Positions 25,811-33,366 of a DNA stretch of 64,000 nt are shown here, piece by piece. The stretch covers positions 20,391 to 84,390 of the forward strand of contig JAUNNB010000004.1 of the NCBI GenBank assembly GCA_030531645.1, read 5' to 3'. Position 1 is the stretch's first letter. Every line of letters starts with the position of its first letter. Source of the DNA: Candidatus Saccharimonadota bacterium (GTDB lineage: Bacteria > Patescibacteriota > Saccharimonadia > Saccharimonadales > Saccharimonadaceae). A program made the position numbers and the translations under genes. Below the pieces are notes generated by a model that saw nothing but the letters and a program-made list of their open reading frames with translations, did not search any database and was not told the DNA's origin.

Positions 25811-26587
25811 ATGTTCAAAAAATCTGAGAAATCAGACCGTAAGTCCGTGCCAGTATGGCCGTTTTTGATTGTGGGCGCAATCATTGTTATTACAGTTTTA
25901 GTGATTTGGGCATATAACGACAAGATGGCTTATAAAAAGTCTGGTGAGGCGTTGGGGCCAGTGGCTGCATCGGAAGAGACTGGCAATCTAGAAGAGAATG
26001 TATATTATGGTGTTGATGAGAATGGTAAGCTATTGACTAAAGAGACGGCTAACCCAGAGCTTTATGTCTTTGAGTATGCAGATTATCAGTGTCCACACTG
26101 TGGTACTACTTTCCCATTTATGTCTTCGTTGATTGACGAGTATCATGGCCGAGTAGCTTTGGTGTTCAGGACATTTATCATGAGTTATCATCAGCATGGT
26201 AACGCTGCAACTAAGGCAGTAAACGCGGCTGGCATGCAAGGTTATTGGCATGAGATGGCAATGGTACTTTTCGAGAAGCAGTCTGAATGGGCTATAACAG
26301 AAGGGAATGCTGGCGCTATCACTGCTGCTACATTTAGCAAGAAGCTCGATGAATACTTCAAAGAAGCATCAAATGGCAAGGGCGACCTCGATAAGTTCCA
26401 TGAAGATATGAAGACCGAAGCGGTCCAGAAGAAGATTGAATATGATCTTTCGATTGTCCATAAACTTGGTATCAAGGGGACTCCAACTTTCTATATTGAT
26501 GGCAAGGATACCAATTTCACCTCCGTTGAAGAGAATGGATTCAAGGATACCTTCCGTAAGGCTATTGACAAAGCGCTTTCAAAGTAG
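25811..26587 (+). CDS. Membrane-anchored DsbA/BdbD-like thiol oxidoreductase
   Basis: A 258-residue protein with a membrane anchor at residues 15-34 and an outside DsbA domain. FEYADYQCPHCGTTFPFM gives the active site C94-P-H-C97, and IKGTPTFYIDG gives the cis-proline loop. It probably forms disulfides in exported proteins such as pili or the cysteine-containing anchored proteins nearby. The start follows AAGGAGG. An in-frame ATG 93 nt upstream overlaps the promoter region. The promoter of the next small transcript lies within the last 25 bases of this gene. Confidence 0.88.
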   Translation: MFKKSEKSDRKSVPVWPFLIVGAIIVITVLVIWAYNDKMAYKKSGEALGPVAASEETGNLEENVYYGVDENGKLLTKETANPELYVFEYADYQCPHCGTTFPFMSSLIDEYHGRVALVFRTFIMSYHQHGNAATKAVNAAGMQGYWHEMAMVLFEKQSEWAITEGNAGAITAATFSKKLDEYFKEASNGKGDLDKFHEDMKTEAVQKKIEYDLSIVHKLGIKGTPTFYIDGKDTNFTSVEENGFKDTFRKAIDKALSK

Positions 26588-26593
26588 TAAAAT
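26565..26593 (+). promoter_or_regulatory. Consensus promoter of a small transcript
   Basis: A perfect TTGACA and TAAAAT with 17 bp between, lying inside the end of the DsbA-like gene and predicting a start near 26600. Confidence 0.75.
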
Positions 26594-26685
26594 AGATACT
26601 GTCGTTTGAAAAAATGGGGCGATTTCCGGTCGATTGGTTTAGGATACCCTGGTCGAAAACGACAATAAGGAGTTTGAATTTTAAC

Positions 26686-26769
26686 ATGCGTAGACTTAAA
26701 CGTGTTTCGACGCGCAAGAAGTCACAAAGTTCGTCTAGTGCGCCTTGGCAAGAGTTCATCGTGTATTAA
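26686..26769 (+). CDS. Candidate 27-residue basic small protein
   Basis: The frame reads MRRLKRVSTRKKSQSSSS and ends APWQEFIVY. It is strongly basic at the N-terminus and aromatic at the C-terminus. AAGGAG lies 13 nt upstream of the ATG, which is longer than usual. The size and basic start recall small ribosomal or nucleic-acid-binding proteins, but it matches none that I know. The closeness of promoter, leader and terminator around it is the main support for it being real. Confidence 0.45.
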   Translation: MRRLKRVSTRKKSQSSSSAPWQEFIVY

Positions 26770-26779
26770 ACGAAAACGA

Positions 26780-26806
26780 AAGCCCCGTGAGGGGCTTTTT
26801 GTTTTT
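26780..26806 (+). terminator. Intrinsic terminator before aspS
   Basis: AAGCCCC-GTGA-GGGGCTT hairpin followed by TTTGTTTTT. Confidence 0.9.
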
Positions 26807-26845
26807 CTAGACGTATAGAGGTAAATGTGGTATAATTACTAGGTT

Positions 26846-28714
26846 ATGAGAAGTTTATCTGGAGAATTAAGAGAAAAAATGGGGGAAGAAGTTCAAGTTA
26901 AGGGTTGGGTGAATTCACGCCGCGATCATGGTGGTTTGATTTTCATTGACCTTAGAGATGAGCAAGGTGTTATTCAGCTCGTGATTACTCCAGATACTCC
27001 TGATGCATTTAAGCTTGCTGAAACTGTGCGTGATGAGTTTGTGCTTGCCGCTACTGGTAAGATGCGCGAGCGCGCTCCAGAACTTAAGAACCCAAATATT
27101 CCAACAGGTGATATTGAACTTGTTGTTTCAGATTTGAAGCTTCTCAATAAATGTGAGCCACTTCCTGTTAATACCCACGATGAGGGTGAACAGTCTGGTG
27201 AAGAACTTAGGCTTAAATATCGTTATCTAGATCTTCGCCGTCCTTATATGCAGAATATAATTAGGGAACGAAGCAGATATTATCAGTATCTTCGCGCCTA
27301 TATGACTGAGCGTGATTTCGTGGAAGTTACTACGCCAATTTTGGCCAACTCTTCTCCTGAAGGTGCACGCGATTTCTTGGTGCCATCACGCCTTAAGCCT
27401 GGATATTTCTATGCTTTGCCACAGGCGCCACAGCAGTTCAAACAGCTTTTGATGGTTGGTGGTGTGCCTAGATACTTCCAAATTGCCCCATGTTTTAGAG
27501 ATGAGGATCCTCGTGCAGATCGCTTGTATGGTGATTTCTATCAGCTAGACCTTGAGATGGCCTTTGTTGAGAGTGGTGAAGTGGTTCGTAGGACGATGGA
27601 ACCTTTGATTAAGAATCTTGCAACTGACTTCGTGGATAAGAAGCTCGTAATGAAGAGCGAAGCTGCAAAGGAATTCTATGTTGATTTTGCTGAAGATGAT
27701 AAAGAAGCTGGATTAGCTTTGACGGCAGACGGCACAAATGGTGATAAACATCCTGAATATAAGATTCCACGCATTCCGTTTGAGAAATCAATGGATCTTT
27801 ATGGTGTTGATAAGCCAGATTTGCGCTATGGTCTTGAGTTGATTGACTTGACCGAAGATATGAAGGGTTGTGAATTCAAGGTATTCCAGACTCCTTGCGT
27901 GAAGGCAATTCGTGTCCCGAACGGCGCATCGCTCACTCGTTCTCAGATTGATAACTTTACTGAACAGGCCAGGAAACTTGGCGCCGGCGGTCTTGCATAT
28001 ATTATTTATGAAAATGGCACAGAGCGCTCACCGATTGCTAAATTCTTAAAGGAGTCAGAGCTTAAGGCAATTAAAGAGAAAACTGGCGCAGAAGATGGCG
28101 ATGCCGTGTTCTTTGGCGCTGATACTCGCGAGAAGGTAAATAAAGTGCTTGGTCAGCTCCGTATTGCATTTGCTGATCACTTTGGACTTAAGAGCGATGA
28201 TGAAGTAGCACTTTGTTGGGTCGTAGATTTCCCATTCTATGAGTGGAATGACGGGGAAGAAAAACTTGATTTCTGCCATAACCCATTCTCGATGCCAAAA
28301 GGTGGTGTTGAAGCTTTGGATGCGGCAAAGACTGATGAAGATAGATTGAAGATTGTTGCAGACCAGTATGATATGGTGATGAATGGATACGAGATTTGTT
28401 CAGGCGCTGTGCGCAACCATAATCCAGAGGTGATGTACAAAGCATTTGGCGCTCTTGGCTACGATGAAAAGGTGGTTGAACAGAGATTTGGTGGTATGCT
28501 TAATGCATTTAAGTTTGGTGCTCCACCTCACGCAGGTTGTGCATTTGGTATTGAGCGTATCTTTATGGTACTAGAAAATACCGAGAATATCCGTGATATC
28601 GTGGCATTTCCAAAGAATGGATCTGGTATTGACTTAATGATGAGTTCACCATCTACTGTTGATAACAACCAGCTCGAAGATGCCCACATAGCGATCATTG
28701 AAGACGAAGAGTAA
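26846..28714 (+). CDS. aspS: Aspartyl-tRNA synthetase, bacterial type
   Basis: Charges tRNA-Asp, and tRNA-Asn too if the organism uses the amidotransferase route. The 622-residue bacterial form is complete. The OB-fold anticodon domain (VKGWVNSRRDHGGLIFIDLRD), the class II core (FVEVTTPILANSSPEGARDFLVPSR, FRDEDPRADR), the GAD insertion and motif 3 (GAPPHAGCAFGIERI) are present. TATAAT lies nine bases before the ATG with no Shine-Dalgarno site, so the mRNA is probably leaderless. Confidence 0.97.
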   Translation: MRSLSGELREKMGEEVQVKGWVNSRRDHGGLIFIDLRDEQGVIQLVITPDTPDAFKLAETVRDEFVLAATGKMRERAPELKNPNIPTGDIELVVSDLKLLNKCEPLPVNTHDEGEQSGEELRLKYRYLDLRRPYMQNIIRERSRYYQYLRAYMTERDFVEVTTPILANSSPEGARDFLVPSRLKPGYFYALPQAPQQFKQLLMVGGVPRYFQIAPCFRDEDPRADRLYGDFYQLDLEMAFVESGEVVRRTMEPLIKNLATDFVDKKLVMKSEAAKEFYVDFAEDDKEAGLALTADGTNGDKHPEYKIPRIPFEKSMDLYGVDKPDLRYGLELIDLTEDMKGCEFKVFQTPCVKAIRVPNGASLTRSQIDNFTEQARKLGAGGLAYIIYENGTERSPIAKFLKESELKAIKEKTGAEDGDAVFFGADTREKVNKVLGQLRIAFADHFGLKSDDEVALCWVVDFPFYEWNDGEEKLDFCHNPFSMPKGGVEALDAAKTDEDRLKIVADQYDMVMNGYEICSGAVRNHNPEVMYKAFGALGYDEKVVEQRFGGMLNAFKFGAPPHAGCAFGIERIFMVLENTENIRDIVAFPKNGSGIDLMMSSPSTVDNNQLEDAHIAIIEDEE

Positions 28715-28722
28715 TTACCTCT

Positions 28723-28750
28723 TGAAATAGTCTGTTAAGTGTGATATAAT
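28723..28750 (+). promoter_or_regulatory. Promoter of rplA
   Basis: TTGAAA and TATAAT separated by 16 bp, within the short gap after aspS. Confidence 0.7.
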
Positions 28751-28767
28751 CTTTCAAGATATAAATT

Positions 28768-28817
28768 AACCGTTGGGAGGACTTGTCGAAAGTCCGTTAT
28801 TACCACAAGGAGATAAT
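28768..28817 (+). promoter_or_regulatory. Structured rplA leader, possible L1 operator
   Basis: The leader contains a GGAC/GTCC hairpin just after ACCGTTGGGA and before GTTATTACCACAAGGAG. Ribosomal protein L1 often represses its own mRNA by binding such a mimic of its 23S site, so this is a candidate autoregulatory site. The fold was judged by eye. Confidence 0.45.
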
Positions 28818-28818
28818 T

Positions 28819-29751
28819 ATGGCAGATATTGCCGATTCTAAAGATGATAAAAAGGTAGAGACTCCAGTCGAGGCTCTGGTTGAAGCTGTTGAGGCTGATG
28901 CTTCAGAAGCAGAAGAGAAATTTGCTAAGTCTGGTAAGAAGTCTAAGAAACATGTTGAAGAAGTTAAGGCTGAGGAAGAGCGCCAGGCTCGCAAAGCTGA
29001 AACTAAAGCTAAAGAAGCAGAGAACAAGCCAAAGGGCGCTGCTCCTGTTACTCGCCCATTGATTGAGCGCCGTGGCAAGAAATATCAGGAGAAGGCTAAG
29101 CTCGTTGAAAAGGGTAAGGCTTACTCTCTCGAAGAAGCTGTTAAGCTCGCTATTGAAACTAACCCAGCTAAGTTTGATGCTACACTTGAAGCTCATGTTC
29201 GTCTCGGTGTAGATCCACGCCAGGCCGACCAGAACATTCGCACTACTGTAGTGCTCCCAAACGGTAATGGTCGTACTGTGAAAGTTGCTGTGTTTGCTCC
29301 TCTTGATGAGTGCAAGAAAGCTACTGCAGCAGGTGCTGATCAGGCAGCTGATGAAGAGTTCCTTAAGAAGCTTGAAAAGGGTGTTATCGATTTCGATATC
29401 CTCATTTCTACCCCAGCTTACATGCCTAAGCTCGGTAAATACGCACGCGTTTTGGGTCCAAAAGGCCTCATGCCTAATCCTAAGGCTGGTACCGTTACTA
29501 CCGATATTGAGAAGGCAGTAAAAGAAGCTAAGGCTGGTAAGGTTGAATATCGTGTTGATAAGCAGTCTATCGTCCATATCGGTCTCGGTAAGACCAGTTT
29601 CGGCGACAAGAAGCTTCTTGAAAACGCAAATACATTCTTTGATTCATTGAAGGCTCAGAGGCCAGCATCTATCAAAGGACAGTTCGTTAAAAGCATTTAT
29701 ATTACAACTACGATGGGACCATCGATTCAAGTTGAGAATTTATACAACTAA
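28819..29751 (+). CDS. rplA: Ribosomal protein L1 with N-terminal extension
   Basis: The L1 stalk protein of the large subunit. Residues from about 86 carry the whole L1 domain: [46 protein letters not shown], and the end [21 protein letters not shown]. Before it is an ~85-residue stretch rich in K, E and A that is predicted to be extended or coiled and is absent from standard L1 (~230 residues). The start MADIADSKD follows AAGGAG. No rplK gene precedes it, unlike the common L11-L1 order. Confidence 0.95.
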   Translation: MADIADSKDDKKVETPVEALVEAVEADASEAEEKFAKSGKKSKKHVEEVKAEEERQARKAETKAKEAENKPKGAAPVTRPLIERRGKKYQEKAKLVEKGKAYSLEEAVKLAIETNPAKFDATLEAHVRLGVDPRQADQNIRTTVVLPNGNGRTVKVAVFAPLDECKKATAAGADQAADEEFLKKLEKGVIDFDILISTPAYMPKLGKYARVLGPKGLMPNPKAGTVTTDIEKAVKEAKAGKVEYRVDKQSIVHIGLGKTSFGDKKLLENANTFFDSLKAQRPASIKGQFVKSIYITTTMGPSIQVENLYN

Positions 29752-29770
29752 TAAATAAAGACACTTGAAA

Positions 29771-29794
29771 GACGGGCCGCACGGCCCGTTTTTC
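29771..29794 (+). terminator. Intrinsic terminator after rplA
   Basis: ACGGGCCGCACGGCCCGT hairpin followed by TTTTC. Confidence 0.9.
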
Positions 29795-29817
29795 GTGGTA
29801 AAATAAGGATAAGAATT

Positions 29818-31602
29818 ATGACAAAGAAGGAAAAGAAGAAATCGACCACGCTTCGGACTTTGCACTACTATGGGCAAGTCTATAAGAAGTATAAGTGGTA
29901 TACGATTGGCGTATTGATAACAACGCCGATAGTGATTTTGGTGCGTAGTGTGTTTGAGCCTTTGATTTTGGCGAATATGATTGAGAAGGTTTCAAACGGT
30001 ATTCCAGCGGATCAGATTTTTAATGTATTGATGCCAGATGCAGCGTTGCTATTTGCAATGTATCTCGTGGGTAATGTGATTCTGTCTGAACTTAGGCTAT
30101 TCTGGGTTTGGAAGATGGAGATTTTGGGCATGTATGACCTTGGTGCGAAGTCTTTCGAGACAATTGCGGCTCAGTCTATGCAGTTCCACTCAAACCGTTT
30201 TTCTGGATCACTCGTGTCGCAGACAAATCGCTTTACTGCATCGTTTGAAAGATTCTCTGATGTGGTGATTTGGGATTTAGTGCCGCTAGTGATTTCAGTG
30301 ACATTTATTACGATTATTCTCTGGCAGAGAGTGCCAATCTTTGCGGTCGCGCTATTACTTTTCGTAATTATTTATACGCTAGTAACAGCCATTACTTCAA
30401 AGAAAGTGACTAAGCTCTCGGAAGATGAAGCTTCGGCAGGGAATAAAGAAACTGGGCAGCTTGCGGACTCGATTACGAATATTATTTCGGTGAAGTCATA
30501 TGCGAAGGAAACTCATGAAAAGAGGCGCTATGCGAACTTCCAAAGGAGTTGGCGTGAGGCAAGCTTTAGATTTATGAATTATACAATCAAGCGTGATTTA
30601 GTGTTCAGCTCTGCTAACTTGGCTTTGATTGCAGCAATTCTAGCGTTTATGATGCTTGGTCCAGTGTGGGGAATCTCCGTGTCGACGCTCGTACTTATCG
30701 TGAACTATTCGAACCAAGTGCTTTCATCGATTTGGAATGTGAACCATATCTTCAAGAATATTATGAGATCTTTTGGTGATGCAAAGGATATGACAGAGAT
30801 TTTGGATATGGTGGACGATGTGGTAGATGCGCCAAATGCTTACGATATGAAACCAAAGCATTCTACGGTAGAATTTCGCCATGTGGACTTTAGACATGCT
30901 GATGCGAAGGAAGAAATCTTCCATGATTTCAACCTGTCTATTGCGGAAGGTGAGAGAATTGGTTTGGTGGGTGTGTCTGGTTCTGGTAAGACTACGCTTA
31001 CGAAGTTATTGCTCCGTTTTGCAGATGTGAATGGTGGTGAAATTTGTGTGGACGGTAATAATATTAAGGATGTGACACAGAAGTCTTTGCGTGAGTATAT
31101 TGCGTATGTGCCACAGGAAACATCGTTGTTCCATCGCTCGATTGCTGATAATATTGCGTATGCAAAACCAAATGCAACGCGTGAGGAAATTGTCCGTGCT
31201 GCGAAGCTGGCTAATGCGGATGAGTTCATTAAAGAGTTGCCGAATGGTTATGAAACCTTGGTGGGTGAGCGCGGTGTGAAACTCTCTGGTGGGCAGAGGC
31301 AAAGGATTGCGATTGCTAGGGCAATTCTAAAGGATGCGCCAATTTTGGTGCTTGATGAGGCAACCTCTGCGCTTGACTCTGAATCTGAGGCAGCGATTCA
31401 GGAAGCCTTGAAGACCTTGATGAAGGGAAGAACTTCGATTGTGATTGCGCACAGACTTTCTACGGTGGCATCTCTCGATAGAATTATTGTCTTGAAGGAC
31501 GGTGCTATCTTAGAACAGGGAACTCATGCAGAGCTCTTGACCAATCAGAAGGGTGCTTACCACAAGCTGTGGTCTAGACAGAGCGGGGCATTCTTTGAAT
31601 AA
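29818..31602 (+). CDS. ABC exporter, MsbA/multidrug type half transporter
   Basis: A 594-residue fusion of six membrane helices and an ATPase. The nucleotide-binding domain has GVSGSGKTT (near residue 385), the signature LSGGQRQR (489-496), ILVLDEATSALDSE and the H-loop IVIAHRLSTV. Such half transporters work as homodimers and export lipids, peptides or drugs. The substrate is unknown. It follows the rplA terminator with its own weak -10 (TAAAAT) and is followed by a palindromic terminator. Confidence 0.95.
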   Translation: MTKKEKKKSTTLRTLHYYGQVYKKYKWYTIGVLITTPIVILVRSVFEPLILANMIEKVSNGIPADQIFNVLMPDAALLFAMYLVGNVILSELRLFWVWKMEILGMYDLGAKSFETIAAQSMQFHSNRFSGSLVSQTNRFTASFERFSDVVIWDLVPLVISVTFITIILWQRVPIFAVALLLFVIIYTLVTAITSKKVTKLSEDEASAGNKETGQLADSITNIISVKSYAKETHEKRRYANFQRSWREASFRFMNYTIKRDLVFSSANLALIAAILAFMMLGPVWGISVSTLVLIVNYSNQVLSSIWNVNHIFKNIMRSFGDAKDMTEILDMVDDVVDAPNAYDMKPKHSTVEFRHVDFRHADAKEEIFHDFNLSIAEGERIGLVGVSGSGKTTLTKLLLRFADVNGGEICVDGNNIKDVTQKSLREYIAYVPQETSLFHRSIADNIAYAKPNATREEIVRAAKLANADEFIKELPNGYETLVGERGVKLSGGQRQRIAIARAILKDAPILVLDEATSALDSESEAAIQEALKTLMKGRTSIVIAHRLSTVASLDRIIVLKDGAILEQGTHAELLTNQKGAYHKLWSRQSGAFFE

Positions 31603-31604
31603 AA

Positions 31605-31633
31605 ATTAGGGACTATATAGTCCCTAACTTTTT
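31605..31633. terminator. Bidirectional terminator between ABC and trxB-like genes
   Basis: A near-perfect palindrome TTAGGGACTATATAGTCCCTAA, flanked by AAAAA on the left and CTTTTT on the right. It can end both converging transcripts. Confidence 0.8.
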
Positions 31634-31640
31634 ATGTGTT

Positions 31641-32678
31641 TTATTCTAGATTTTGTAGAGCTGTGGTGGCGGCAACAGCGCCAGCAGATGCTGAGGTGAC
31701 TATTTGGTGCAGGACTGAATTGGTGCAGTCGCCAGCAGCATAAATACCTGGAACATTGGTTTTGCCTTCAGCATTGATTTTGATATGGCCTTCGCGGGTC
31801 GTATCGAGATCAATGTCATCGTCTATGAAGTCGAGGCGGGGGACGCGGCCGATATTGACGAACAGGGCATCAACTTTGAGAGACTTGTTGGAACTCAAAA
31901 TGACTTCGGAAAGTTTTTTGGTGCCTTTGAGCCCAGTGACTTCTTTGCCGAGGACTAACTCGATATTTTTGTTGTCCTTTAGTTTCTGGGCAAGAGCATC
32001 GTCTGCGCGAAGGGTGTGACGGCGATGAATCAAGTAAACTTTACTAGCGATATCTGCTAGGTAGAGTGCAGAGTAGGCTGCGGAATTACCACCACCATAG
32101 ACGGCAACAGCCTTGTTTTTGTAGAGAGCGCCATCGCAAGTAGCGCAGAATGATACGCCTTTGCCGATAAATTTCTTTTCATCTTTGATATCCAAATGGC
32201 GGTAGTCGGTGCCGGAAGCGATGACGATAGCTTTGGCATGATAGACACCCTTGGCTTTTTCTGGGACCTTGAACTTTGGATTGCTGAGGTCGGAAGCTTT
32301 GATGTCGCTGGCATCTGTGATAACTTCCCAGTATGGATCCTTCAAGCCAGCCTTGGAAAGGCGTGAAATGGTGAGGGAAATATTGTCGCCACCGATGTGA
32401 CGGCGGAATTTATAACGAGAATCAGGAACACGGAGCTTTAGAACGGTCTCTAATTTGACTTTAGCACCTAAATCTTTGGCTTGTTTTTCAGTCTTTTTTG
32501 AGAGTTCTTTGCCAGTGATGTTTGGGAGACCTGGGTAGTTCTCAATTTTTTCAGTTTGTAACATTTGCCCACCGGGAATTGTGCTTTCTAGAACGAGCAC
32601 GGATTTGTTGGCTCGGCGCGCATAGATGGCTGCCGTAAGACCCGCCATACCTCCGCCGATAATAATCATATCGTACAT
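31641..32678 (-). CDS. trxB: Thioredoxin-reductase-like FAD flavoprotein
   Basis: A 345-residue NAD(P)H-dependent disulfide reductase. The FAD site IIIGGGMAGLTAAIYARRA, the redox pair C178-A-T-C181 in VSFCATCDGALYKNK, the second nucleotide site AVYGGGNSAAYSALYLA and the FAD-binding end VPGIYAAGDC are present. About 60 extra residues lie between the FAD motif and the CxxC compared with standard TrxB, so the partner might not be classical thioredoxin. The start was set by TATAAT six bases before ATG. It shares an inverted regulatory region with the next gene. Confidence 0.87.
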   Translation of the reverse strand: MYDMIIIGGGMAGLTAAIYARRANKSVLVLESTIPGGQMLQTEKIENYPGLPNITGKELSKKTEKQAKDLGAKVKLETVLKLRVPDSRYKFRRHIGGDNISLTISRLSKAGLKDPYWEVITDASDIKASDLSNPKFKVPEKAKGVYHAKAIVIASGTDYRHLDIKDEKKFIGKGVSFCATCDGALYKNKAVAVYGGGNSAAYSALYLADIASKVYLIHRRHTLRADDALAQKLKDNKNIELVLGKEVTGLKGTKKLSEVILSSNKSLKVDALFVNIGRVPRLDFIDDDIDLDTTREGHIKINAEGKTNVPGIYAAGDCTNSVLHQIVTSASAGAVAATTALQNLE

Positions 32679-32684
32679 AATAGT

Positions 32685-32783
32685 ATTATAGCATAGGAAA
32701 ACTGAAATATCACTTTGCTCACTGCGGGTTACCATCCGGACACGTTTCGCAAAGTGATATTTACAGTTTTAATGTGATATAAT
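32685..32783. promoter_or_regulatory. Mirror-image divergent promoters with shared inverted arms
   Basis: Arms at 32698-32718 and 32749-32770 are inverted copies with one added base (GCAAAGTGATATTT then CAGTTTT). Each ends exactly seven bases from its own TATAAT, one at 32685-32690 for the minus strand and one at 32778-32783 for the plus strand. Each arm covers the -35 position. This suggests one regulator controlling the trxB-like gene and the kinase-like gene alike. Confidence 0.7.
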
Positions 32784-32789
32784 TTCTGT

Positions 32790-33353
32790 ATGGATACGAA
32801 AATTTTAGCTATTGTAGGGATGAGTGGTAGCGGCAAATCTGTTGTTGTTGACCATTTGACAGAAAAAGGAATCCCTAAAGTTTACTTCGGGGGAATGATT
32901 TACAAAGAGATGGAGAGGCGTGGAATTGAACGCACATCTGATGGGGAAAGCGAGAAGAATTTCCGCGAGATGATTCGTGAGACTGAGGGGAAAGATTGGG
33001 TTGTGAATCAGGTTTTGAAGGAAACTCGTGATTTGATTGAAGCTGGTCAGAAGAGAATTGTGCTAGATGGGCTTTACTCATGGACTGAATATAAGGCTGT
33101 GAAGAAGGAATTTCCAGAGAGCGCCACGGTGCTTGCTGTGGTGGTGCCGAAAGCTTTGAGACACAAACGCGTAGCAAAGAGACCAGAGCGCCCATTTAAT
33201 GCAAAAGAGATTCAGGAACGCGATAGGAGTGAAGTCGAGAATCTGGAGAAAGGTGGCCCTATTGCAATGGCTGATTATTATGTCTTGAATGACGGAACAG
33301 TTGAAGACTTGTATAAACAAGTTGATAAAGTGCTTGCTGAGATAGATTTCTAA
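32790..33353 (+). CDS. P-loop kinase related to dephospho-CoA kinase/UPF0200
   Basis: A 187-residue NTPase with the P loop GMSGSGKS (residues 10-17), YFGGMIYKEMERRGIERTSDGE, and a GLYSWTEYKAVKKEF block where related proteins have a GIRS-x-EV motif. This layout is shared by archaeal UPF0200 proteins and distantly by CoaE and adenylate kinase. It might phosphorylate a nucleoside or CoA precursor; substrate is unknown. The start is leaderless (TATAAT plus six bases). It is transcribed away from the trxB-like gene and leads into polA. Confidence 0.65.
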   Translation: MDTKILAIVGMSGSGKSVVVDHLTEKGIPKVYFGGMIYKEMERRGIERTSDGESEKNFREMIRETEGKDWVVNQVLKETRDLIEAGQKRIVLDGLYSWTEYKAVKKEFPESATVLAVVVPKALRHKRVAKRPERPFNAKEIQERDRSEVENLEKGGPIAMADYYVLNDGTVEDLYKQVDKVLAEIDF

Positions 33354-33366
33354 ACTAGGAGGTAGT

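Larger units (their letters stand above)
26600..26806 (+). ncRNA. Small self-contained transcript with structured leader
   Basis: From the predicted start, GTCGTTT pairs with AAACGAC to close a ~65-nt structured domain. AAGGAG and a 27-codon frame follow, and then the terminator. The unit is about 200 nt with its own promoter and terminator, so it is either a regulatory RNA or the mRNA of a very small protein under leader control. No known RNA family was recognised. Confidence 0.5.

Noticed and set aside
26600..26685. SRP 4.5S RNA
   Set aside because: The conserved GGAAGNAGCA-type apical loop is missing and an open frame with ribosome site follows.
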